Shown: in pieces, positions 1-9,198 of the stretch | How positions within the stretch are numbered: position 1 is the stretch's first letter | Layout: every line of letters starts with the position of its first letter | Assembly: GCA_963662175.1 (NCBI GenBank) | Contig: OY759221.1 | Location: 35,276,045 to 35,340,044 of the forward strand | Length of the DNA: 64,000 bases | Source of the DNA: Aradus depressus | Taxonomy: Eukaryota > Arthropoda > Insecta > Hemiptera > Aradidae | Direction of reading: 5' to 3' | Notes under the pieces: model-generated | Told to the model about the DNA's origin: nothing | Database searches by the model: none | The model's input: the letters and a program-made list of their open reading frames with translations, nothing else | Position numbers and translations under genes: made by a program

Positions 1-190
1 TAATCGTGCGAAAATCCGAGATCGAATTTACAACGGATTTTCACGTGTCAAGGTCCCCTCAACACGTTTTGACCATTTTCGCGATAATGTCTCTGTGTGT
101 CAGAAACAAGAGTAACATTGAACTTGAAATTCGAAATGAAGATTTCACATATTCTAATACAGATGTTGGCCGAAATCTGGGAAGGTGGAA
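1..190 (+). repeat. Rep-B dispersed repeat, cut by window edge
   Basis: The first 190 bases match the head-proximal part of the repeat at 19990-20542 (shared stretches GCGAAAATCCGAGATCGA and CATTTTCGCGAT) and, in reverse, 14555-15190, 24020-24470 and 58730-58932. A 64-codon open frame lies inside but has no recognisable protein content. The true left end is outside the window. Confidence 0.7.
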
Positions 191-664
191 GATAGATTAG
201 TAGAGAGGGAGATGGATATTGATGAACTGAGGTCTGGCGACACCTAGACGAGGAGGCTCTTGATTAGCATAGCAAGGACAGGGCACTAGCTAAAAGTAAG
301 ATGAAGGTGGACAATTGATTAGTAGAGAGGGAGGTGGATATTGATGAACTGAGATCTGGCGACACCTAGACGAGGAGGCTCTTGATTAGCATAGCAAGGA
401 CAGGGCACTAGCTAAAAGTAAGATGAAGGTGGAAAATTGATTAGTAAAGAGGGAGGTGGATATTGATGAACTGAGATCTGGCGACACCTAGACGAGGAGG
501 CTCTTGATTAGCATAGCAAGGGCAGGGCACTAGCTAAAAGTAAGATGAAGGTGGAAAATTGATTAGTAGAGAGGGAGGTGGATATTGATGAACTGAGATC
601 TGGCGACACCTAGACGACGAGGCTCTTGATTAGCATAGCAAGGGCAGGGCACTAGCTAAAACTT
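181..664. repeat. 122-bp tandem array, about 4 copies
   Basis: The phrase GATTAGTAGAGAGGGAG recurs at 195, 317, 439 (one change) and 561, an exact 122-bp period. The fourth copy stops near 660. Copies differ at only a few positions (for example AGGACAGG versus AGGGCAGG), so the array is young. The period is not a multiple of three and no frame stays open. The array begins inside or at the edge of Rep-B. Confidence 0.95.
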
Positions 665-970
665 GTGTGTCAACCAGGAGCATAAATTAATGCTTAATTC
701 AGAGAGCTTCTCTCCTACATTAAAGGAGCCAGAACTTAATCAAAGGAGGAAAAGCAGGGAGGAGGCCATTATCATAGTCGAGATTATTACAGGGCAAGAC
801 CGAACATAGCGTCCCAGTAAATATCTGAATACGTCCTGCGTTTTGCGCAACATCCCCGGTTCTGGGTGCACCCCAAGGACTAGAGATGCTTTTTTGATTC
901 TACTGGTTGTTTGTCATAGCCAATATGATCAGAATTGGCCTAATAGTTGCTGAGATATACTATAACTAAA
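665..970 (+). other. Non-repeat stretch with a 39-codon frame
   Basis: No repeat family is recognised. A frame from ATG at about 692 reads 39 codons ending IITGQDRT before a stop near 808. It is basic in the middle, has no match I know, and may be chance. The rest (to 970) holds nothing I recognise. Confidence 0.3.
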
Positions 971-971
971 T

Positions 972-1363
972 GTCGGTGAATCACCAGCAATGTACTTCCC
1001 CAGGACGAATGAACGTCTTAATCCTCATACTAAAAGTTGTGTCGATATCATTATTGTGGTTTTTGAGTTCAATCCCTTTCTGACCCCACTCTTCCCTTCA
1101 ACCGATCCCTCTGGTAAACAATGGGTGGCGTACTTATGTGCTTCTGGATGCATATATAAAATTTCTTGTTGATACTTTCATTCTATCTGGTGTTACCGTG
1201 TTTACAGACACACAAGTACCCTTACACCCCACACGGTCAGACAGAATCTTTTTAAAATTTTTTCAATGAGGGTGTCAGAAAACATTAGGTTCCGTTGAAA
1301 ACTCAACTGCGAATTTCTGAGCGATTACATAACTTCCCCTATACTTCGTATAGCGGGAAGTAA
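972..1363 (-). repeat. Rep-A copy, reverse, internally deleted
   Basis: Starts with the Rep-A tail (GTCGGTGAATCACC, AATGTACTTCCCCAG) and ends with the hairpin head ACTTCCCCTATACTTCGTATAG followed by GGGAAGTAA. At about 390 bp it is shorter than the reconstructed unit because sub-repeats are missing. Confidence 0.85.
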
Positions 1364-1464
1364 AATTGCTGAGAAACAGTTCTAGGGTTCTTGGAAGACC
1401 AGACGGGGTGGGGATGCATGAGTAGAGAATTTCCTGTCTGTCTCTGTGAGTGTAGTTGGTTAGT

Positions 1465-1735
1465 TATTCTGACCCGAGCCCGGTCTTTAACTTCGAGGTC
1501 ATATCGCCTTCTATCAGAGCGCTCTTTTGTCCTTCTGGTGGACAAGAGCCCGACTTTTCAGTGGGGAGTCCTGAATTCTCCAAAGGTCAAAGGTAGCCTT
1601 CAACCTGACATCGTATACAGGCATTGGACCATCGCATATACTTTTTCAATTGCCAGGGCCTTGGCTGGGTTTCAATCCCGTGATCTTGAGCTCAGCAGGC
1701 AAGCATGCTACCTGAGCGTCCGGCGCTCTCTCTAT
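1465..1735 (-). mobile_element. SINE-1 copy, reverse, diverged
   Basis: Reverse copy of the tRNA-derived SINE. The B box lies in GGGTTTCAATCCCG near 1670 and the A-box region at about 1705-1725. Central and 3' blocks (CTGGTGGACAAGAGCCCGAC) are recognisable but diverged. It creates the 118-codon plus frame at 1391-1747, which I do not regard as a gene. Confidence 0.8.
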
Positions 1736-1745
1736 AAGTTTATGT

Positions 1746-1955
1746 GAACTCCCGGTATAATTGACACGAAATTTAATATGTGATTTCAAAACCCAGTAAG
1801 AACACGTATTAATTCTGAGCAGAATCGGCCGAAGGCACCCTTCCCTTCGACTCAGGAACCTTCATAACTGCCAATTTAATGAATGTATCGATACAACATT
1901 TATTATGAAAATTCAGAAGCTCCTATGTACGTCATCTATTGATTTTTTTTGTAAA
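1746..1955 (+). repeat. Rep-A fragment, forward
   Basis: Two partial sub-repeats of Rep-A are visible (GACACGAAATTTAATATG, AATCGGCCGAAGG, TAATGAATGTATCGATAC). Both hairpin head and tail are missing. Confidence 0.7.
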
Positions 1956-2744
1956 TTGAACTGTAAGTAAAGAGTGTCGTGTATTTTCTCTTCCCGGTGA
2001 ACTTTTGACAATATTATTTTTGGACTGCTTGGATCAATAAGTATGTACCGTTGGATAATAGTTTTTTATTAACTATGATTTAATTACCTACAGTATAGAT
2101 TATTTATTGTGAAAGAATTATTTTATCAACCCGCCCAGCTGCAATCTGAGACTGATGGGTGTCAGTAGTTAGAGATTGGTTCAATAATATTGTATTACTC
2201 TGTCGGTGGGTCAAAAGAGCTCAAATCAAAAACTAATTAACAGTATAAATTTGTGTATTTTGATTTAAAGCCCAGCTGCATATTAGAATCGTTGATTTAT
2301 CATGACGAAATGCATGTTTGCTGTTATTCTGAACTAATATTGACTCTCATAATGTCCGGTTTTCCATATGCTAAGCTGATTAATTGCAGTTATTCTCGTT
2401 TCACACACATTTAATTGATTTCCCTATTTTAGGTAATTATACCTTACTATTTTTATGGTGGAGGAAATATGTCCAAGGTTTGAGACTTGTTTGTTAATGA
2501 TTAAATTTAGATAGATTATTTTCCCCACATTCAATTAGAATTTGTTGATTATTTTTCACATAAACTTGAAAAAATTAATGACAATAAAACAATATAGTTG
2601 ATGAACATAAATAAATAAAAACGAACTATAAATAAAACAAAACATTAATAAGAACCAACCGATATTAAAGCATAAGATACAAAAATATATGGGAAGAATA
2701 AAAATTATTATAAAAACAAAATAAGTGAATATCATAACATTGAT
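1956..2744. other. AT-rich stretch; source of a 112-bp duplication
   Basis: No coding signal. The segment 2511-2622 is repeated almost exactly at 2897-3008, where it interrupts a SINE. The rest is A/T-rich with no feature I can name. Confidence 0.6.
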
Positions 2745-3043
2745 TATTATGACTCATGTCCGGGCTTTAATTACAAGGTCATATCGCCTACTACTATAGC
2801 GCTCTTCGTCACTCTGGTGGACAAGAGGCCGACTCTAAAATAAACTAAGGGCCTCGGTTGGGTTTTGAACCAGCGATATTGAGCTCAGTAAGCAAGATAG
2901 ATTATTTTCCCCACATTCAATTAGAATTTGTTGATTATTTTTCACATAAACTTAAAAAAATAATTGAAAATAAAACAATATAATTAATGAACATAAATAA
3001 ATAAAAACTAAACTAAAACTACCATTGAGCTACCGGCGCCCTC
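2745..3043 (-). mobile_element. SINE-1 copy, reverse, interrupted
   Basis: Reverse SINE-1 whose 3' and central parts are at 2745-2896 and whose tRNA-like 5' end (CATTGAGCTACCGGCGCCCTC) resumes at about 3020-3043. Between them sits the 112-bp segment copied from 2511-2622 plus about 12 bp. Part of the central block is also missing. Confidence 0.8.
2897..3008. repeat. Second copy of 112-bp local duplication
   Basis: Runs from ATAGATTATTTTCCCCACAT to ATAAATAAAAAC, matching 2511-2622 with only a few differences and equal length. It lies inside the tRNA-related head of the SINE at 2745-3043, about 270 bp from its source and in the same orientation. Confidence 0.9.
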
Positions 3044-3630
3044 TTTGTATATATTTATATATTACATATAAAATAAATTTACAAATATGTCTTTTAACGC
3101 GATATTTCACGGCCCTTCCTCAAGTCACATACCACTAAAAAAAAATATATATATATACATATATAAATTAATTAACGAAAATAATAAGACAAATAATAAT
3201 TAAGTAATAAAATTAAAGATAATAATAAATAGAAGGTAAATACTATGTTGTAGGATATTGGGAAAGGATCTCTGTTAAGAAATAAAAATGAAAGCAAGAT
3301 TTAAATCTTTTATATACGAAACATGGCTTTTATATGTGGTTATTTTTTCCTTTATGAACACTGGGAGAAAAAATCAGTTTCCCAATCAGTTGCCTCTAAT
3401 ATAAACATTTTAAAATAAATTGTAATTTTTTTGAATTGTATTTACTGCTCTCAAGAGTTAGGAGGGCATAATCATGACTAGTATTGATGAAAGGTAAAAT
3501 ATTTTCTCTGAACATTAATGCTTCAAATATAAACAGATTTTCAACATTATTTATTATTCATAGTGTTTTAAAAAAAAATATTAATACTAGATCTAGACGC
3601 TCCCCAATTAAACTGAAATTGGTTATAAAA
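3044..3630. other. AT-rich stretch with (TA)n
   Basis: Contains a short TA microsatellite at about 3145-3170 and long A/T-rich text. No gene, RNA or recognisable element was seen. Confidence 0.6.
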
Positions 3631-3631
3631 T

Positions 3632-3770
3632 GAAAATATGCGTTATATTTATTTCTTGGTTGGTAGACGGATGTAGTGGACTTACTTGTTAAAGAAGTAA
3701 TACAGTCCAACAATATATTTTATTTATACCACACAACTACTGGCATCCTCAGATAGTGATTCTCAGACTA
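3632..3770 (-). mobile_element. Penelope-type 3' end (PLE-end), reverse
   Basis: Reverse complement carries TGAGGATGCCAGTAGTTGTG, GGTATAAATAAAATATATTG and TTGGACTG, as in the forward copy at 4080-4235. The GAAA box after the small hairpin is degraded. Together with that copy it forms an inverted pair with SINE-2 in the loop. Confidence 0.65.
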
Positions 3771-3777
3771 GAGAAGT

Positions 3778-4000
3778 TTTTTTTTTTTTTTTTTTTTTCT
3801 CCTTTGGATTGGCCTCGGCAGATACCACAATAGCCATCAATGTGTTATTTTAGTTATATTTATGATATCCATGGCCCCGGGAGGGAGTTCTATCTACGAA
3901 ATAAAACTCACTACCGGACGGGATTCGAACCCGCAAACCATGGTGAGACCATGCGACCAAAGCCTTACGCTCTAGCCCGCACGGCCATCATGGTTCCCTA
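3778..4000 (-). mobile_element. SINE-2 copy, reverse, class-II tRNA head and poly(A)
   Basis: On the minus strand the head reads ATGATGGCCGTGCGGGC (A box region), then a variable-arm-like hairpin CATGG..CCATG, then the B box GGGTTCGAATCCCG. It continues about 120 bp to a 22-23 base A run (T run at about 3778-3800). The head resembles Leu/Ser tRNAs, which carry a long variable arm. Short flanking matches (AGAGAAG at both sides) suggest a target-site duplication. Not a functional tRNA gene: the acceptor ends do not pair well. Confidence 0.75.
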
Positions 4001-4079
4001 AGAGAAGGGGTTAAAGAAGTTATAGACCCATCTAACTGTCAACATCCAGCTAGACTCTGAGATGGATCTATAATTTCTT

Positions 4080-4235
4080 TCATACCTGAGGATGGCAGAT
4101 AATTGCCGAAACTAGTTGTGGTATAAATAAAATATATTGTTGGACTGATACCTCTGTATTACTTATTCAACAAGTAAGTCCACTTCATCCGCCTGCCAAC
4201 CAAGAAATAAATATAAGACATATTTACATTGTATA
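4080..4235 (+). mobile_element. PLE-end, forward, intact motif
   Basis: Reads CTGAGGAT, hairpin GGCA..TGCC, GAAAC, then GGTATAAATAAAATATATTG and a tail of about 85 bp ending near AAATATAAGACAT. This is the clearest copy of the motif also found beside the GIY-YIG frame at 37.5 kb. Confidence 0.7.
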
Positions 4236-4335
4236 ATCAATGACGGTTTAATTTGGAATCTTTTATCTCAGGGTCTAGCTGGATGTTGACTGAGAGTAAG
4301 ATGCGCCTGTAACTTCCTTAACCCCATCTCTTGTA

Positions 4336-4430
4336 TAAGGTTCACTATCTGGGGATGACAGCTAATTGCCGAAACTATTTGTGGTATGAATAAAATATAT
4401 GGTTGGACTGATACCTCTTTATTTCTTATT
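4336..4430 (+). mobile_element. PLE-end, forward, diverged
   Basis: Second tandem-oriented copy: TGGGGATGACAGCTAATTGC, then CGAAACTATTTGTGG and GGTATGAATAAAATATATGG. Its 3' part is truncated relative to 4080-4235. Confidence 0.65.
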
Positions 4431-5080
4431 TGTGCGTTATTTTGGTACAATAACATTATTTGTTGCTTGTTCTGGATCATTTCATTCATTCGATTTTTTT
4501 GAGGGATATGTATTTGATATTCTAAATGTGTTCATCTCAGGTAGATCCTTGGAGCATTGAGTAGATCCTTGAAGTTATCTAGTTTCAGTAGAGAAGCATC
4601 CCTCCACAGTTGATAAAGTTGCGAAATCTACTTATCAGCAACATCGTCAACTCTATGCTCCACGACCTAGTCTTGTCAGACAATGTAAACTTAGTCAAAC
4701 AAGAACACACACTCAGTATTCCATTATCGTCCTCTCTATCTTATATGCAATTATCGCTTGTTGGGTTTGAGCTTGGAGGTCCAGCCAGAAGATTAGGACA
4801 TTGTGAATGAAGCTAAAATTATGGTTAAAGGACAGATTACGTTGTCTTTGGTCCTTATTCGTTCAGATGAGTGGATACATGTTACTGTCATGACTGCGGA
4901 TAGAGGTGGTGCAGCCGAAGTTAATAAATATCATTTACGTCCAGTTAGTACTTCTCATTGTACAACGTGTGTGTCTGATCACTGGAAAAAAAGGAAGGAA
5001 TGACATTTCATAAGCAACATTTTTAATGTAACAGTATTTTATTTTATACTTTACATTTTCTACACAGATATTGGGAAACA
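4431..5080 (+). other. Unassigned stretch with two weak frames
   Basis: Two plus frames of 66 codons (4610-4810 and 4803-5003) overlap slightly. Neither has a motif I recognise, and no splice or polyadenylation context supports them. Left as unassigned, possibly degraded mobile-element sequence. Confidence 0.3.
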
Positions 5081-5084
5081 ATAA

Positions 5085-5308
5085 AAAATAAAGACAAATG
5101 TATGTTTTTAAAAATATTGTCTATTTCACAAAATGTATATAAAATATGGGAGTACTTTCGTATCGCCTACTACCAGAGCGCTGTATCGTCACTCTGGTGG
5201 ACACGAGCCCGATTCTCTCTATTATTGGACTTCTAAATTTTGTTTACCCTAAATTTTTATTCACCTAGGGCGTAGGGGTCTTTAACGAGTACCAGTAGTA
5301 TTTACAGA
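5085..5308 (-). mobile_element. PLE-type fragment followed by SINE-1 fragment (reverse)
   Basis: About 5085-5157 matches the PLE-type family also at 32808-32890 (ATATTGTCTATTTCACAAA, ATGGGAGTACTTTCG). From 5158 it passes directly into a reverse SINE-1 fragment (TATCGCCTACTACCAGAGCG to TCTTTAACGAGTACC) that lacks its tRNA head. Confidence 0.7.
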
Positions 5309-5351
5309 ATAGCCTTCAAAATCTTTGGGAGACTCAATGGACAGTCTAAGT

Positions 5352-5711
5352 CAGGGATGGCCAACCCCAATGATCTTGCGGGCCACTTTGGAAATGCATT
5401 ATAATCCCGGGGGCCGCATATAAAATTATATATCCCCATATTAGATTTGGACCCACTGCAAATATTTTTTGAAGTGAAAATTTAAAACAAAATGCATTTT
5501 TATTATTACTCATACGTATAAACAGAGATAATATAATAATGAAATGATTGAATAATATTTAATGTATTTAATTAGTGAGATATTTGTTTCTCAACCCTTT
5601 CACTTAGCTTTTGCAAGTCGATCTCAATGCGTGTATTTGTACACGTTTTGTGCTAAAACATATTTTGTAAAATAGTGATGAATCTCGCTGGCCGCGGGTT
5701 GGCCACTCCTG
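5352..5711. mobile_element. hAT-like MITE, 360 bp
   Basis: Terminal inverted repeats CAGGGATGGCCAACC and GGTTGGCCACTCCTG bound the element. It is flanked by an 8-bp duplication, GTCTAAGT at 5344-5351 and GTCCAAGT at 5712-5719 (one mismatch). Eight-bp duplications and CAGGG termini are hallmarks of the hAT superfamily. No transposase frame remains, so it is non-autonomous. Confidence 0.85.
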
Positions 5712-5719
5712 GTCCAAGT

Positions 5720-6321
5720 GCTGTGCCATTGACTTAATATTTCCCTCAGATATATCGTTTTACAAAATACATTTGTATATTGGAAAGAATTGATATTTAT
5801 TCAGAAAATAGGAAACCATTATATGTTATGTTATCAATGTAACTGAGGTGTCATCAATTCTACTGATCAATAATGTATAGATGTGATGGTTTGAATAGGC
5901 CATTAGAGGTGTCCATTTTGAATACCTGCCCTGGTCGGGGGTCACAGAGAAGAGCTGTCAGATACCTGTGACGTCACAGATCGATGGGGGGACCCCCCCT
6001 CCCAAATAGCCATGGGGGATAATCAGACCCCCCCAACCCCCATTCCCTAAAACCTGAGTTTTCTAACTCTCTCTAAACCTCCCCTCACTCCCATACTCCC
6101 CTCCCTCCTATAATTCATCCAAATTGCTCTTTTACCACCTATCCCTATAGAATCGACATTTTAACAATAGCCCTTTCTGGATTTACAGTTGTCTTTATAC
6201 TGAATACTTCAGAAACGGTTTTGTACTTTTATATTAGCCATTCGTTGTAAATGTTTTCGTAGAAGAGGAGTATTGCAGCCAATTTTTGTCATATTCAATG
6301 ACAAAATACAGACATTTTTAT
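5720..6321. other. Unassigned, with C-rich tract
   Basis: A palindrome TGTGACGTCACA (CRE-like) lies near 5968. C-rich runs follow at about 5985-6110, and the remainder is AT-rich. No coding support. Confidence 0.4.
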
Positions 6322-6495
6322 ATTACTTCCTCAACTATACAAAGTATAGGGGAAGTTATGTAATCGGATTCGATATTGAGTTTTCGCCGGAATTTCATCT
6401 TTTCCGAACCCCTGATTTCACAAAAAAAATTTCTTCACTGTCCGGGAATCTGTCTATGTTTGTCTTTCGTTGCTAACCAACTGATAGTTTTCTAC
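6322..6495 (+). repeat. Rep-A head fragment, forward
   Basis: Hairpin head TTACTTCCTCAACTATAC / GTATAGGGGAAGTTATG, then TGTAATCGGATTCGATATTG and a TGTCTATGTTTGTCTTTCG run. Truncated after about 170 bp. Confidence 0.8.
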
Positions 6496-6509
6496 CAAAT
6501 TTTGCTTAT

Positions 6510-6790
6510 ACTCATGCCTCAAGGCACGTCTACTACCAGAGCGCTCTTTGGTCATTGGTGGACATGAGTTCGACTCTACTATGGGAGATTTTGCCTAACC
6601 TAAATTCACCTAGTCCTTAACCAGTATCTGACATCGTACAGGCTCGGGAACATCTCTTAACGTCTCATCTGAAGGACGGCATGCTTCAATTTTTTTTACC
6701 TCCCAGATAAAGTAAACTAAGGGCCCCGGCAGGACTTTGAACCGGCGATCCTGAGTACAGTAAGCACGCACTGACCTACCGGCGTCATCT
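6510..6790 (-). mobile_element. SINE-1 copy, reverse
   Basis: Near full-length reverse copy: 3' block TACCAGAGCGCTCTTTGG, central block AACGTCTCATCTGAAGGACG, and a degraded tRNA head ending ACCTACCGGCGTCATC. Forms an inverted pair with the copy at 6838-7100. Confidence 0.85.
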
Positions 6791-6837
6791 ACTCTACTAT
6801 GGGAATAATATATGTGAATAATTTGAATAGGGATAGT

Positions 6838-7100
6838 ATTATCCCGGCCGAGGGCTTTAGCTTTTTCTTATCTGGGAGGTAAAAATCTTTGAGCATACCG
6901 TCTTTGAGATGGGACGTTAAGCGATGGTACAGAGCCTATGCGATATTAGGTAGTCGTTACAGACCCTCCTACCAATGTGAACTAAACATGGGTAGGCAAC
7001 ATCTAGGACTGCTACTGTAGAGTGGGGATCATGTCCACCAGAGCGCCGAAAGAGCACTCTAGTAGGCGATATGACCTCTTAGTTGAGTCTATTAGCTATT
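6838..7100 (+). mobile_element. SINE-1 copy, forward, head truncated
   Basis: Starts inside the tRNA-related region (CCGGCCGAGGGCTTTAG), then central block GAGATGGGACGTTAAGCG and 3' block CCACCAGAGCGCCGAAAG. With 6510-6790 it makes an imperfect inverted repeat with a spacer of about 47 bp. Confidence 0.85.
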
Positions 7101-8160
7101 ATATTTTTATTCATTTTCCATCAATATGTCTTATATATGATAATATGTGCCTTTAATAGATTAAAAATTTTATTTTATTTGATGCAACTAAAAAAAGTCA
7201 CATGGATACATTTTTAATGTTACTTCAACGTGAATCGAATTTCTGATGAATCTCGTAAAACTTATTTATACTACGATTTTAAAGCTTCCTTGAACCGAAT
7301 GTTTTTACGAACCAATCCAATACGAATGACATTTAAACTTTTCAAATCAAAGTGGGTAAAACAATCGTTAGTTCTTTTTTATGTGTCAGGACTTAACCTC
7401 ATGTGAAACAAAAACTTGAGGCAGAACTTGGGATTTCTGATACTATAGAACAGTGAATTCTAATGAAGGGTTTTTCACATAAATTTATAAAATAAAAAAA
7501 TTATGTGGGCATAAGAGGACTTCTTATACCCCCCTCTCAAATTCATTTCATACTGGCAATAGTGGGTAGGTATATAAAAGTAATTGGCATAGGTTTTCTT
7601 CTCATTGTACGTCATATTTCTCAAATATATTCCTTATTCTCAGTAAGTGTAAAATCAATATGGGACATGGAGTGTGATCTGTAAAAACTTGGTTGGTATA
7701 AGGAATTTCTGTTATAGTCATATAAATATATAGGTATATTTTTTTTCGTAAGACGCCCATTTTATTAACCCATTTATTTTTCAAGTTCTTACAAAAAATT
7801 ACACATAGTTAAATTTATATATATATAAGTAAAAAATATAAATAAAATTAAAAAAAAAATTAACAAAGATAATTTAATGTTTAAATGAAATATTAAATTT
7901 ACCTGCATGCAACACTCACACTAAGTACTCCGCATAGTAAATTTGAATTTTTTTTTTACTAATAAGGATGATAATTTTTAGAATAATCACATATATGATA
8001 TAATATATATGTGTATAATACTAATATATACATATATATTTTTTTATATTATATATATATAAAAAAATATAAATAAATGTGTTTTTTGTAATGATACCCT
8101 TTAAATAGAGTATTGCACAAATTTAAAAAGAGTGAAAAAATGAAGAAGTACTTACGTGTC
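7101..8160. other. AT-rich, no gene seen
   Basis: Long AT-rich text with (TA)n near 7980-8070 and several homopolymer runs. A 60-codon minus frame at 7602-7784 has no supporting features. Confidence 0.6.
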
Positions 8161-8164
8161 TGTT

Positions 8165-8345
8165 AAATATTGTATATTTCACAAAATATAGGTAAATATG
8201 GTGTACCTACTTTTTTTTTGGTACCAATTTCTTAAGTAATGCTAGCAGTATCGAATGTACGCAATAGTCAATATTTTAAAAATCATACATTTTTCTTTTT
8301 TTTCATTAGGTGTTTCACAATATCTCTGCAGAAAATGTTAAGTAT
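8165..8345 (-). mobile_element. PLE-type fragment
   Basis: Contains TATTTCACAAAATATAGG and TTTCACAATATCTCTGCAG followed by AAAATGTTAAGTAT. These two end blocks are shared with 21960-22135, 27253-27530 and 32808-33325. The central GAAA motif is lost. Confidence 0.5.
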
Positions 8346-8993
8346 ACTTAAAGAGTGATCTTAAAAGCCCGGTTCAAACGCAGACTACTTAGCATCATCA
8401 AAATTTCTTATATGTGAACCTTGTAGTGTATATATAATCATAAGTTAGCAACAATTCATTTCACAATCATCCAATTCTGTTGATCATAAAAGTTGATGGG
8501 CTGGGTCGGGAAGATTTGGGTCATGTTAAACTGCCCTCCTCTTCAGACTATTTCCATATGTAAATGAGTTAATAAACGAACAGACCTATAGGTCCAACTA
8601 TTCAACTTAGTTTTTATAGGCTTTCGTTCTTGCAACTTTAGTACCTGGCGTAAACGTCAAACTGCACTAATAGAAAAGGAGCTGCAAGTAATAATTTTTT
8701 TTAAAATTAAATGAAACATTTTAAAAATAATCTGTTCATAAAAATGATTTATGTATTTCCTGTTATTAAAGAACTTCCTTTATCATAGTAAAAAATTTAT
8801 TCAAAAAATCCACTTAAATTAAACTAATATCCGTTTTACGAAATAGAATTCTAAGAATTTAAGATTGCGAAGATTTCACCGAAGAATCTATAATAAAATA
8901 TAACATAATAATATCTCTCTCTACAAAATTAAATTGACATGACTTTCCATGCGAATGTAAGAGAGCCAAGTAGATTGCGAAAAAGCTATCTTC
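8346..8993. other. Unassigned AT-rich stretch
   Basis: No repeat family, RNA or coding region recognised. Confidence 0.6.
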
Positions 8994-9198
8994 GTTGGTT
9001 GTTTCCAGCATTTCTTCCAGAGGTGTCTTCTTATTTTTTTGGACAATATTTCGGGACACTTACACGTCCATTTTTCTGGTCACTATGAACCATAAACCAG
9101 AGTTCATAGTGACCAGAAGAAGTGATGTGTAAGTGTCCCGAAATATTGTCCAAAAAAATAAGAAGACACCTCTGGAAGAAATGCCGGAAACAACCAAC
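8994..9198. repeat. Near-perfect 97-bp-arm hairpin (PLE-end inverted dimer)
   Basis: Arms 8994-9090 and 9102-9198 are reverse complements with few mismatches, mostly a cluster around CGTCCATTTT, and an 11-base loop. Each arm holds GTGTCCCGAAATATTGTCC, related to the PLE-end at about 50200 (CGTCCCGAAAAATCGTTGGG). Interpreted as two PLE 3' ends joined in inverted orientation. Confidence 0.85.

Noticed and set aside
1391..1747. 118-codon plus frame
   Set aside because: It lies over a reverse SINE-1 copy, and the frame is not maintained in other copies.
3895..3985. Functional tRNA-Leu/Ser gene
   Set aside because: A and B boxes are present, but acceptor arms do not pair and the sequence continues into a poly(A)-ended SINE body. 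The same applies to 60428-60520 and to all SINE-1 heads.
5960..5980. TGTGACGTCACA near 5968 as a promoter element
   Set aside because: No open frame or other promoter feature nearby; an 8-bp palindrome occurs by chance at this scale.
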